Origin: Ignavibacteriota bacterium
GTDB taxonomy: Bacteria > Bacteroidota > Ignavibacteria > Tepidaquicellales > Tepidaquicellaceae
NCBI GenBank assembly: GCA_016218085.1
Contig: JACREY010000012.1
Span: 186,001-250,000 of the forward strand
Reading direction: 5' to 3'
Length of the DNA stretch: 64,000 bases
Shown here: one piece after another, positions 17,365-26,341 of the stretch
Layout: every line of letters starts with the position of its first letter
How positions within the stretch are numbered: the first letter of the stretch is position 1
Notes under the pieces: model-generated
Seen by the model: the letters and a program-made list of their open reading frames with translations, nothing else
Told to the model about the DNA's origin: nothing
The model's database searches: none
Position numbers and translations under genes: made by a program

Positions 17365-19932
17365 ATGGCTAAATCAAAAAATACGCAAATTAAATCACAG
17401 TTAAAAAAAACACAACCCCAGAACCAGGGAATAAATTTCGAAGCATTATCAGCCGATACGCCTAAAATCAGGTATATATTCGTCGGAATAATTGCTCTGG
17501 CAATACTGCTTTTTTTCTCGAAGGGAGTCTTCGAAGGTAAGATATTTGCATCGGCGGATAACCTTTCTCCGCTTAGCTTTAAGCCGTTTCTGGATGATGC
17601 AAAAACGCAGGGAATTTATCCTCTATGGTTACCGTATATTTTCATGGGAATGCCTTCTCTTGCTTCCCTGACGGCAGCAATTCCAGCGGTTCATAATATA
17701 TTTTCTTTTATCTGGGATTCTGCATTTGCGGCTTTTGCGGGAAATAACCTTTTTGCACTCACACTGCCTTATTATTTCCTTTTTGCGATATCGCTGTTCT
17801 TTTATGCCAGGTATAAGTTCAAAAACAACCTTATTGCTCTTTATATGGCATTAACGGGTGTTTTTGCAACCGGAATCATACAGTTGATCATAGTCGGACA
17901 TCATACAAAGATGATGACATTCTCATTCTTCCCTTTGATAATGTTATTCCTTGATAAACTGATTGATTCTGAAGATGAAAACAGGTACAAAATGATACTG
18001 AATTTTGGATTATTGGCAATGCTTGTTTTCCTCCAGCTCCATTTCCATCATATTCAGATGCTTTTTTATTCTTATATGATGATAGGCATATATATACTAT
18101 ACCGGGTAGTATTCAGTCTTATAAAAAAAATCGAGATAAAAAAAATTATCAGGGCGTTTGTTCTTTTAATCGTTGCTGTGGTTTTTGCCGTGTCGATGGA
18201 TGCGGATATAATTTTATCCGTTAAGGAGTATAATAAGTATTCAATGAGAGGTGAATCAAGCATTGTATCAAAATCCGATCCCCAGAAAAAAGATGATAAG
18301 CCGCTGAGTTATGATTATGCTACAAACTGGTCGTTCAGTCCGGGTGAAATGATGACATTTGTTGTGCCCCATTACTACGGATTCGGAAGTGTTGAAGTGA
18401 ACGGACAGAGAACAAACTTATATTGGGGACAGATGCCTTTTACTGATTCCCCTGTCTATTTCGGTGTAATAACATTTTTACTTGCCATTGTAGGGGTCTT
18501 TCTTAACTTCCGTAAAAACAACTTCGTACAGGCACTTACTGTTATAATTGTATTCTTTATGCTGTTATCTTTCGGACGAACTATGCCAATGATTTATGAC
18601 ATTTTTTATAACCATATGCCGTTTTTCAGCAGTTTCAGGGCACCTGTTATGATTCACTATTATATAGACCTTGCATTTGTTGTATTGGCCGGATTCGGAC
18701 TGAAGTCTATTGCGGAAATTATAAAGGATGAAGCAGGAAAAGAGCGGTTGAAGAAAATGAGTCTCATACTCGGCTCTCTTGCGTTTTTACTGCTGCTAAT
18801 GGCAATATTTGGTTTTGAAAATTCATATACGAATTCCATCACAAACAGTCCTCTCGTAGATAAATTAAAAGCACAGGGAGCAAATGCACAGCAGATTACA
18901 CAATACATTAAACAGATTTCAACATATGCGTATAAAAATGTTATCAGCGATTTGATGCTTCATTCATTCCTGCTTCTGGCTGTTATTGCATTAATGTACC
19001 TGCTTGCAATAAAGAAAATTTCTGTTCAGGTCTTTATGGTGGGTGCTATTGTTATTGCATTGTTCGACATTCTTAACATCAGCGGAAAGACAATGCACTG
19101 GGACGAAAAATCACAGAAGGACAGTTTTGTTGCCGAAACGGATTATTCGAAATGGATTTTAAACAAAGAGCCGGAAACTTTCCGGTACCGAGTTGCCGAA
19201 TTCAGCAGGGGACAACTTGAAACCACAAACAATCTTGCCTATTACAGGTTCCACAGCTTTAACGGATACCAGGGAGCAAAGCTCAGAATATACCAGGATG
19301 CAGTAGACGTTGCAGGCGGTGATAATCCTTTCCTGCTCGGACTTGCAAACGTGAAATATGTAATATCTGACTCTCCCATAAAGGATACGCTTTCTTATGT
19401 TGAGGCATATAAAGGTAAAAGCATAGTATATATCAACAAGCTTGCAATGCCCAGAGCATTTTTTGCAAATGAATATAAAGTAGAAACAGGATTAAATATA
19501 TTGCAAAATATAAGAGAAGGAAAATTTAATCCGTACCAGGTTGCTTTCCTGGAAAAGGAGATAGACCGAAAAATTGACAAAGCAGATTCAACTGCCTTTG
19601 CAAAAATTACCAGGTTCGATATCCATAATATAGAATATGAGGTAAATGCATCGGGAAACAACCTGCTGGTGCTGAATGAAATTTACTATCCCGCAGGGTG
19701 GAAAGCATACATAGACGGCAATGAGACCGAGTTCTATAAAACCGATTACCTGCTTCGCTCGATTGTCGTGCCCGCAGGAAAACATAAAGTTGAGTTTAAA
19801 TTCCACCCCGATACCTATTTCACGGGAAAAAGCATAAGTATAGGAGCAAATCTTCTGCTTATTTTTATAATATTTGCAGGAGGCATAGGGGTTTACAAGA
19901 CAAGAAAATCCAAAGAAATTCCTAATTCATAA
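17365..19932 (+). CDS. YfhO-like multi-pass membrane protein
   Basis: An 855-residue membrane protein of the YfhO/GT-C-like family. After a Lys/Gln-rich cytoplasmic start (1-38) comes a first helix (about 39-58), a periplasmic loop with a conserved PLWLPYIFMGMPSLAS segment, and about a dozen helices up to residue 575. Next is a large soluble domain (about 590-820) with YYPAGWKAYIDG and PAGKHKVEFKF, typical of the YfhO C-terminus, and a final helix. In Bacillus, YfhO works with the CsbB glucosyltransferase to decorate lipoteichoic acid; a similar lipid-phosphate-sugar transferase role is inferred here. The biotin carboxylase gene follows after 25 bases and may be co-transcribed. Confidence 0.83.
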   Translation: MAKSKNTQIKSQLKKTQPQNQGINFEALSADTPKIRYIFVGIIALAILLFFSKGVFEGKIFASADNLSPLSFKPFLDDAKTQGIYPLWLPYIFMGMPSLASLTAAIPAVHNIFSFIWDSAFAAFAGNNLFALTLPYYFLFAISLFFYARYKFKNNLIALYMALTGVFATGIIQLIIVGHHTKMMTFSFFPLIMLFLDKLIDSEDENRYKMILNFGLLAMLVFLQLHFHHIQMLFYSYMMIGIYILYRVVFSLIKKIEIKKIIRAFVLLIVAVVFAVSMDADIILSVKEYNKYSMRGESSIVSKSDPQKKDDKPLSYDYATNWSFSPGEMMTFVVPHYYGFGSVEVNGQRTNLYWGQMPFTDSPVYFGVITFLLAIVGVFLNFRKNNFVQALTVIIVFFMLLSFGRTMPMIYDIFYNHMPFFSSFRAPVMIHYYIDLAFVVLAGFGLKSIAEIIKDEAGKERLKKMSLILGSLAFLLLLMAIFGFENSYTNSITNSPLVDKLKAQGANAQQITQYIKQISTYAYKNVISDLMLHSFLLLAVIALMYLLAIKKISVQVFMVGAIVIALFDILNISGKTMHWDEKSQKDSFVAETDYSKWILNKEPETFRYRVAEFSRGQLETTNNLAYYRFHSFNGYQGAKLRIYQDAVDVAGGDNPFLLGLANVKYVISDSPIKDTLSYVEAYKGKSIVYINKLAMPRAFFANEYKVETGLNILQNIREGKFNPYQVAFLEKEIDRKIDKADSTAFAKITRFDIHNIEYEVNASGNNLLVLNEIYYPAGWKAYIDGNETEFYKTDYLLRSIVVPAGKHKVEFKFHPDTYFTGKSISIGANLLLIFIIFAGGIGVYKTRKSKEIPNS

Positions 19933-19957
19933 TATTTAATTATTCTATTTAATTTTT

Positions 19958-21469
19958 ATGATTAAAAAAATCCTGATTGCCAACAGGGGTGAAATTGCGG
20001 TAAGAATAATTACAACTGCCAAGGAGATGGGAATCAAAACAGTTGCGGTCTATTCCGATTTCGACAGATATTCGCTTTACACAAAACTTGCGGATGAAGC
20101 ATACCATATCGGCGAATCACCTGCATCCAAGAGTTACCTCCTTGCAGATAAGATAATAGGCGTTGCAAAAAAATCAGGAGCTGATGCAATTCATCCCGGC
20201 TACGGATTTCTTTCGGAAAGAGGCATGTTTGCCAAAATGTGCCTTGATGAAAACATCAAATTCATAGGACCTCCTCATACTGCCATAGAAAATCTCGGCA
20301 GTAAGACAAAGGCAAAGCAGCTTGCAATAAAACATAAAGTGCCGGTTGTTTCGGGTACGGAAAAAGCAGTTACTGATATCGAAGAAGCAAAAAAGATTGC
20401 AGACAGCATCGGATTTCCCGTTATGATTAAAGCATCGGCAGGCGGCGGCGGAAAAGGAATGAGAGTTGTTAAGTCCGAAGCAGAACTTGAAAGCTCCCTT
20501 CGCATGGCTCAGAATGAAGCAAGGTCATCATTCGGAGACGACAGTGTATTCATAGAAAAATACGTTGATTCTCCGAGACACATCGAATTCCAGATTTTAG
20601 TGGATGAGCACGGAAATGCAGTTCATCTCGGGGAAAGAGAGTGCTCTATGCAGAGACGCCATCAGAAAATTATAGAGGAAACTCCTTCGGTAATTATGGA
20701 TGAAACGCTCAGGCACGAAATGGGTGAGTGTGCGAAAAGGATTGCTCTTGCATCGGGCTATACAAATGCAGGAACTGTTGAATTCATGGTGGATAACAAT
20801 AAAAATTTTTATTTCCTGGAAGTCAATACGCGTCTTCAGGTAGAGCATCCCATCACCGAAATGAGAACAGGTCTGGACCTTGTGGCCGAACAGATAAAAA
20901 TAGCATCAGGCGAAAAGCTTGCAATGACTCAGGAAGACGTCAGGTTCAAAGGCGCTTCAATTGAATGCAGAATCTGTGCGGAAGACCCTGATAACAATTT
21001 TCTACCTTCAACCGGAAAACTGAACTATATGTTCAGGGTTCTCGGAAACGGAATGAGAGAAGATACGGGAATTGAGCAGGGGAATGAAATTTCGATTTAT
21101 TATGACTCAATGATATCGAAGCTGATTTCTTACGGAGCAAACCGCGAAACGGCAATACGTAAAATGAAAAGGGCGCTGAGGGATTACAAGGTTGTTGGTG
21201 TAAAGACCAACATTAGCTTTCTCCTGAGTCTACTTGAAAACGAAGCATTCGTTAAAGGTAATTATAATACGCAGTATGTTGAAAGATATTTCCTGCCTGG
21301 GCTTAAAGAGAAAAAAATACAGCTCGATAATGATACCGAAATTGCAAAATCACTTGCTTCAATTCTCTTCAAGGAATCGAAACAGGAGGGAACATCCGCA
21401 AAAGTATCTTCGGCTAAATCAGGCGGAGCGAACAGCTGGCTTAAAAGAAAAACGGAGGCATACAGATGA
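19958..21469 (+). CDS. accC: Biotin carboxylase subunit of an acyl-CoA carboxylase
   Basis: A 503-residue biotin carboxylase, which uses ATP and bicarbonate to carboxylate carrier-bound biotin. The N-terminal domain starts KKILIANRGEIAVRI. The ATP-grasp glycine loop AGGGGKGM is at 161-168, HLGERECSMQRRHQK at about 223-237, and the catalytic EVNTRLQVEHP segment at 288-297 (E288, N290, R292). The C-terminal 50 residues are a Ser/Lys-rich extension that AccC normally lacks. The biotin carrier gene overlaps by four bases (ATGA). No carboxyltransferase gene is in the window, so acetyl-CoA versus propionyl-CoA or another substrate cannot be settled; the gene symbol is by family. Confidence 0.93.
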   Translation: MIKKILIANRGEIAVRIITTAKEMGIKTVAVYSDFDRYSLYTKLADEAYHIGESPASKSYLLADKIIGVAKKSGADAIHPGYGFLSERGMFAKMCLDENIKFIGPPHTAIENLGSKTKAKQLAIKHKVPVVSGTEKAVTDIEEAKKIADSIGFPVMIKASAGGGGKGMRVVKSEAELESSLRMAQNEARSSFGDDSVFIEKYVDSPRHIEFQILVDEHGNAVHLGERECSMQRRHQKIIEETPSVIMDETLRHEMGECAKRIALASGYTNAGTVEFMVDNNKNFYFLEVNTRLQVEHPITEMRTGLDLVAEQIKIASGEKLAMTQEDVRFKGASIECRICAEDPDNNFLPSTGKLNYMFRVLGNGMREDTGIEQGNEISIYYDSMISKLISYGANRETAIRKMKRALRDYKVVGVKTNISFLLSLLENEAFVKGNYNTQYVERYFLPGLKEKKIQLDNDTEIAKSLASILFKESKQEGTSAKVSSAKSGGANSWLKRKTEAYR

Positions 21470-22002
21470 AAAATTTTTTTATAAACCCGGACGGAACAGA
21501 AAAACAAATAGAAGCTGTTATTAAAGACAACAAAACAGCGTTGATAAACGATACTAAAGTCGAGTATGAGCACAAATTCATTTCCGATAATGTGATGATA
21601 CTGAGAATCAACAATAAAAATTATATTGTAAAAGCCGAGAATGACAGTGAAGAGGAAATGAAAGATACTTCGTTTGAAATAGACATAAAATCAGAAGTAA
21701 CGAGGTTGCTTTGCAAAAGCGAGCTTGATGTTCTGATGGAAAAATTCTCAAAAAACAGGGGCGATGTGAAAATAAAAACAGACATTGTTTCCCCTATGCC
21801 CGGAGCTATAGTAAAAATCAATGTAACCGAAGGACAGAAGGTAAAGAAGGGAGAAGTTTTTTTAGTGCTGGAAGCAATGAAGATGGAAAACGAACTTAAG
21901 GCGGCAAGTGACTGTGTGATTCAGAAGATTTTTGCAGAAGAAAAAAAATCGGTTGAGAAAGGTCAGATATTGCTCAAACTCGAGCCGTCTGCTGCCGAAT
22001 AA
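21466..22002 (+). CDS. Biotin carboxyl carrier (biotin/lipoyl attachment) protein
   Basis: A 178-residue carrier protein. The C-terminal 75 residues are a biotinyl domain: VSPMPGAIVKINVTEGQKVKKG, then the biotinylation motif EAMKMENE with the acceptor lysine at K139. The N-terminal 100 residues resemble the beta-rich cap of acyl-CoA carboxylase alpha chains, so together with the upstream gene this looks like an alpha subunit split in two. It starts inside the stop of the carboxylase gene and has a GGAGG site seven bases upstream, so the two are translationally coupled. Biotin is presumably added by a BirA ligase encoded elsewhere. Confidence 0.92.
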   Translation: MKNFFINPDGTEKQIEAVIKDNKTALINDTKVEYEHKFISDNVMILRINNKNYIVKAENDSEEEMKDTSFEIDIKSEVTRLLCKSELDVLMEKFSKNRGDVKIKTDIVSPMPGAIVKINVTEGQKVKKGEVFLVLEAMKMENELKAASDCVIQKIFAEEKKSVEKGQILLKLEPSAAE

Positions 22003-22027
22003 TATTTTATAAAACTAATTTATTTTA

Positions 22028-23041
22028 ATGTCCTTTATTATTGCAATTGCCTCATTATTTGCGGCTTTTATTCCGATGTTTATTTACCTGATGCTAATAT
22101 GGTGGATGGACAGGAACGAAAGAGAACCGTTTTGGATGCTACTGATTAATTTTGTCTGGGGCGCTACAGGCGCCATTATTCTGGGAATAATCGGAAGCAT
22201 AATATTTCAGATTCCTCTTTCACAGGGAATCGAATTTCTTACCGGCTCAAGGTCGCCCGAGCTAATGGACCTTTCCGGCGCTGTAATCACCGCCCCGGTA
22301 GTCGAGGAATCCACGAAAGGAATTTTCCTCGTGATGATGTCTTTTATGAAGAGATTTGACGGCGTAGTTGACGGAGTTGTTTACGGCGGAGCAATCGGAC
22401 TTGGATTCGGAATGACGGAGAATTTTCTTTATTTTGTTTCATTTGGTACGGATTTCCAGTCATGGTTTACTTTAGTAATAATAAGAACATTATTCTCGGC
22501 AGTTTTGCATTGCATGGCGCAGGCAACGTTCGGAGGATTTCTCGGATACGCAAAATTCAAACCTGCAGTATTCAAGATATTCCTAATTCCAATCGGATTC
22601 GGACTTGCGATGTTTCTGCATTTCACATGGAATTTAACGGTAAGCTTCCAGAGCACATCCATAATAGGAATGTTATTTCTTATAATTTATACTTTTTCGA
22701 TAATAGCCATTTTCCAGATTGCTCTTTTTATGGAAGGAAAAACGATAGCAAACGAATTAAAGGAAGAAGCCGGTACAGGTCTGATACCTTCGGAGCATTT
22801 AAATTATCTGTCGTTTGTATCGAAGCGGTTTAAATTCGGCTGGTGTCCCGTAGGAGTAAACCAGAAAGAATATGTAAGGACGGCAATTGAACTTGCACTC
22901 AGAAAGTACCAGTACAAGAATACAAAAGGAAACACGCAGAAAAGTTACCTGAGCGATGTTGAAAACCTGAGATACAAAATTCAGATGATGTTTTATAACG
23001 CGAGCGTCCAATACTATAATAACAATGCCGCAAGACAATAA
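22028..23041 (+). CDS. PrsW-like intramembrane metalloprotease
   Basis: A 337-residue membrane protein with about eight helices in residues 1-245 and a soluble tail. Family motifs of PrsW/CAAX-type intramembrane proteases are present: EESTKG (E93, E94), GFGMTENFLYF (E131), LHCMAQATFGG (H161) and FLHFTWN (H198). In Bacillus subtilis PrsW starts cleavage of the anti-sigma factor RsiW; the target here is unknown. It overlaps the following GT2 gene by 17 bases, so it belongs to the same transcript as the start of the glycan locus. Confidence 0.85.
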   Translation: MSFIIAIASLFAAFIPMFIYLMLIWWMDRNEREPFWMLLINFVWGATGAIILGIIGSIIFQIPLSQGIEFLTGSRSPELMDLSGAVITAPVVEESTKGIFLVMMSFMKRFDGVVDGVVYGGAIGLGFGMTENFLYFVSFGTDFQSWFTLVIIRTLFSAVLHCMAQATFGGFLGYAKFKPAVFKIFLIPIGFGLAMFLHFTWNLTVSFQSTSIIGMLFLIIYTFSIIAIFQIALFMEGKTIANELKEEAGTGLIPSEHLNYLSFVSKRFKFGWCPVGVNQKEYVRTAIELALRKYQYKNTKGNTQKSYLSDVENLRYKIQMMFYNASVQYYNNNAARQ

Positions 23042-23867
23042 CTTAATTCTTTCAGTTGTAATTGTGAACTGGAATTCAAGGCAGGCAACAAGCAACTGCC
23101 TGGATTCTGTATATACGGACAGGCTCTTCAGCGAATACGCGGAAAAGGCAGAAGTAATTTTAATCGATAATAATTCCTCCGACGGCTCACAGGAGGAATT
23201 AAAGGAAAAATACCCATCAGTAAAATTAATTCAGAATAAAGAGAATTACGGCTATGCAAAAGCCTCTAATCAGGGAATTGAATCTGCAAACGGGAAATAT
23301 ATTCTTCTTCTTGGTAACGACACAATTATAAAAAACGATGCATTGTATAAAACGGTACGGTTTATGGAAAACCTCACGGAATGCGGCGCGGCGGGCTGCA
23401 GACTTGTTTATCCCGGAGGCAGGCTTCAGGGCAACTGTAAAAAATTCCCGAAGCTGAAAAATGCATTTTTTACTTATCTTTCACTTCACAGATTCAATCA
23501 GGATTACGATATGATCTGGTTCGGTTATGATAAAACAATTGAAGTTGACCAGATAGCTACAACATTCCTAATGATAAGAAAAGATGTGCTCGATAAAACC
23601 GGCGGATTTGACGAGCAATATAAAATATTATATAATGATGTTGATTTATGCAAAAGGATTTGGAATGCAGGTTATAAAATTTATTTCAACCATACTATTG
23701 AAATTGAACATATTGGCAGCCATTCCACTAAAAAGGCAGGTTTTAAAGTCAGGAAAATTATGTATGATGATATTCTCAGGTATTACAGGAATAATTTCGG
23801 ATTTAAGGCAAACCTTCTGATACCCGTCCTTTATTTAAGACTGATTTTCGTCTCACTCTTCAAATAA
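23025..23867 (+). CDS. GT2 family glycosyltransferase
   Basis: A 280-residue GT-A-fold enzyme, first gene of the surface-glycan locus. The nucleotide-binding start SVVIVNWNSR (about 10-19) and LIDNNSSDGS (46-55) are standard. The metal site reads LLGNDT (96-100) in place of a strict DxD. The acceptor-side motif LYNDVDLCKRIWNAG (202-216) matches rhamnosyltransferase-like GT2 enzymes (ED-x-D-L-C-x-R). No membrane helix is evident except a hydrophobic C-terminus. Sugar and linkage cannot be read. Its start lies inside the PrsW gene. Confidence 0.9.
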   Translation: MPQDNNLILSVVIVNWNSRQATSNCLDSVYTDRLFSEYAEKAEVILIDNNSSDGSQEELKEKYPSVKLIQNKENYGYAKASNQGIESANGKYILLLGNDTIIKNDALYKTVRFMENLTECGAAGCRLVYPGGRLQGNCKKFPKLKNAFFTYLSLHRFNQDYDMIWFGYDKTIEVDQIATTFLMIRKDVLDKTGGFDEQYKILYNDVDLCKRIWNAGYKIYFNHTIEIEHIGSHSTKKAGFKVRKIMYDDILRYYRNNFGFKANLLIPVLYLRLIFVSLFK

Positions 23868-23890
23868 CAGCCGGTTTTAATATATAGCTT

Positions 23891-23926
23891 ATTTAGGATA
23901 TAAGTATTGAATAAAATTTCCTAAAT
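23891..23926. promoter_or_regulatory. 8-bp inverted repeat ahead of the flippase-GT2 fusion gene
   Basis: ATTTAGGA and TCCTAAAT are separated by 20 bases in the 89-base gap before the fusion gene. The gap is the only sizable one in this part of the locus, so a promoter or control hairpin is possible. No -10/-35 pair is convincing. Confidence 0.28.
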
Positions 23927-23956
23927 TTATAAAATTTACAAAGATAAGCCCAAAAA

Positions 23957-26341
23957 TTGAGTTTAACAGATAAAGTAATAAAAAATACTTTTTATAACTT
24001 TGTATCCCAGCTTGCGGCATATCTGTTTCCGTTTTTTCTGATACCGCTTATAGTCGGAAAGATCGGACAGGTGGAGTTCGGCATTTATGCCATTGCTTAC
24101 GGATTCATCGGGGCTTTCACTCTTTTTGATTTGGGTGTTTCCACATCATTTGTAAAATTTGTTTCGGAGTATTATTACAAAAAGGATTTTGAAGGACTTA
24201 ACAGTACTATTAATATCGGTGTTGCTTTCTATTTTGTATTTACAGTTCTTTTCTGGGGGCTCGGATATTTATTTTCTGATTTCATAATAAAATATATCAA
24301 CATCCCGCCTGAAGCTTATGAAAAGGGCAGGTTCGCCCTGCATATCAGTCTTTTCATTTTCTTTATCGCAACAAATTCGAATATGTTCGTATCGATTTTA
24401 ATCAGCCTGCAGAAGATGTATATAAACAGCCTGCTTAATATTTTCACAGGTGTTTTCAATTTTATCTCTATAATAGTCGTGCTGATGATGGGTTATGGAA
24501 TATACGGATTGCTCTATTGCCAGCTGGCAACGGTATTTCTCGGAACGGCAATTAACATAATTCTTGCAAAAAAATATCTTCCTGAAATGTCTCTCGGGTT
24601 CAGATACCTTAAATTTTCTTTCCTGAAGAAGATGACAAATTTCGGGCTACAGATGCAGGTATCGAAGCTGGCCGGTTTTTTTTCGGAGAAGTATGATGAG
24701 TTTCTGCTAAGCATATTCAGCCTTTTGAACAGCGTGACTTTTTTTAATTTAAGCACCAGGATTATTAGATTTGCGAAAATTGTCCCGATGCAGTTTATTG
24801 TTCAGGTAGCGCCGGTTGCCGCAGAGCTGCAGTCACGGGAGGAAAAAGAAAAACTGAACGATCTTTTTGAAGACACTCTGAAATATCTTTCATTTGTATC
24901 TATTCCGGTCTCGGTTTTCATTTTTATTTTTTCCAATGAAATTATCTTCACGTGGATGGGGGGAGGATACGAGGTATCAGCTTACATTCTGCGTGTGCTT
25001 ATTGTGGGAATGCTGATAAACCTGGTAATATCCTCACCCGGAAACTCGATAATGCCGAACATAGGAATCCCGAAATACCAGATGTACGAAGGGCTGATAC
25101 ATTTTGTCTTTAATGTGATTGTCAGTTACTTATTGATAAAATCATACGGAATAGTCGGTGCTGCTTACGGAAATACGCTTGCGACTGTTATCTCCTCAGT
25201 GTTTGTGTTCATTGTGTCGGTCAGATTTTTCAAGGGAAAATTTTTCAGAATTTTATTCAGGGAATACCTTGTACCGGTTTTTGTCAGTTTTGTGCTAGGG
25301 ATATTATTATATCTTGGACTGAAGTATATAGAGGGTTCGGGATTCTTAATCAACAGCAGAATTAACGGAATAATTTCCCTTGCGGTTTCTTCGATAATTT
25401 TTTTCCTGTTTTATTTGCTAATAATGCTTGATACCAATTATCTTATGCACAGGAATAAAATTGTACTTGCGAAAATTTTTCTGAAATTTCTCCCGAAAAG
25501 GAGACCTTATTCCACAAAAAAGGCAATTAAAGAGTATAATAATGAACTAGTAAGCATAGTTATACTGACATATAATAAAATGGAAGCATTGAAGCTTTGC
25601 CTGAAATCTCTTTTCCCGACTATAAAAGATATTAACAGGGAAGTAATTATCTGGAACAATAATTCAGACGACGGAACGGAGGATTATCTTAAAAGCGTTG
25701 CATCAGAGTATGATTTTGTAAAAGTAATTAACAGCGAAAGCAATCTTGGAAATAATGCAAAGAGCAGGGCAGTTGAGCAAGCTAAGGGCGATTTTATTAT
25801 CGGAGTGGATGATGATATAATTTCCTTCCCGGAAAATTGGGTAAACGATATGGTTAGGGCGTATAAATCAGTCCCGTGCATGGGATACCTTGTAGCCGAT
25901 GTAGTGCAGGATGACAAGACAAACGGCGCTAAGTTTCCGGAAGAAAGATATACAAGCAGGGAATATTTTGACGGTAAAATAATTGTCCAGTCGGGACCGG
26001 CAGGCGGATGGTGCTTTATGATTTCCCGGGAAGTATACAATGAAACGGGGAAACTGCTATTCCTGAAAGACAGGAAATTTGTATTCGAGGACGGCGATTA
26101 CCAGCTGAGGATTTCAAATGCGGGATTGCTCTCGGGAATATTAAAGAATACAAAAGTATATCATGCAACGGGTGATTATTATAATTCTCTTTTCGGGAAT
26201 CCCCTGAACGTAAAATATTCCGAAGCGAAGAAACCTCTTCCGCTTTGGTATAAGGTTTCGAGAAAACTCAAAGCGATATTCAATATATCTAAAAAGATAA
26301 AAAGTTTAAAAAGATTTTTAATAACGGAAGAGCTGATTTGA
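23957..26341 (+). CDS. Wzx-type flippase fused to a GT2 glycosyltransferase domain
   Basis: A 794-residue two-part protein. Residues 1-495 are a MOP-superfamily polysaccharide flippase with about 14 helices and the usual start (NTFYNFVSQLAAYLFPFFLIP, GQVEFGIYAIAYGF). Residues 531-794 form a cytoplasmic GT2 domain: LVSIVILTYNKMEALKLCL, then IWNNNSDDGTEDYL, with the metal triad VDDDI at 617-621 and FEDGDYQLRISNAG later. Flippases move lipid-linked glycan units across the inner membrane; fusion would couple addition of a sugar to export. The start codon is TTG. The next gene starts within its stop (TTGA). No frame break separates the two parts in this sequence. Confidence 0.92.
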   Translation: MSLTDKVIKNTFYNFVSQLAAYLFPFFLIPLIVGKIGQVEFGIYAIAYGFIGAFTLFDLGVSTSFVKFVSEYYYKKDFEGLNSTINIGVAFYFVFTVLFWGLGYLFSDFIIKYINIPPEAYEKGRFALHISLFIFFIATNSNMFVSILISLQKMYINSLLNIFTGVFNFISIIVVLMMGYGIYGLLYCQLATVFLGTAINIILAKKYLPEMSLGFRYLKFSFLKKMTNFGLQMQVSKLAGFFSEKYDEFLLSIFSLLNSVTFFNLSTRIIRFAKIVPMQFIVQVAPVAAELQSREEKEKLNDLFEDTLKYLSFVSIPVSVFIFIFSNEIIFTWMGGGYEVSAYILRVLIVGMLINLVISSPGNSIMPNIGIPKYQMYEGLIHFVFNVIVSYLLIKSYGIVGAAYGNTLATVISSVFVFIVSVRFFKGKFFRILFREYLVPVFVSFVLGILLYLGLKYIEGSGFLINSRINGIISLAVSSIIFFLFYLLIMLDTNYLMHRNKIVLAKIFLKFLPKRRPYSTKKAIKEYNNELVSIVILTYNKMEALKLCLKSLFPTIKDINREVIIWNNNSDDGTEDYLKSVASEYDFVKVINSESNLGNNAKSRAVEQAKGDFIIGVDDDIISFPENWVNDMVRAYKSVPCMGYLVADVVQDDKTNGAKFPEERYTSREYFDGKIIVQSGPAGGWCFMISREVYNETGKLLFLKDRKFVFEDGDYQLRISNAGLLSGILKNTKVYHATGDYYNSLFGNPLNVKYSEAKKPLPLWYKVSRKLKAIFNISKKIKSLKRFLITEELI

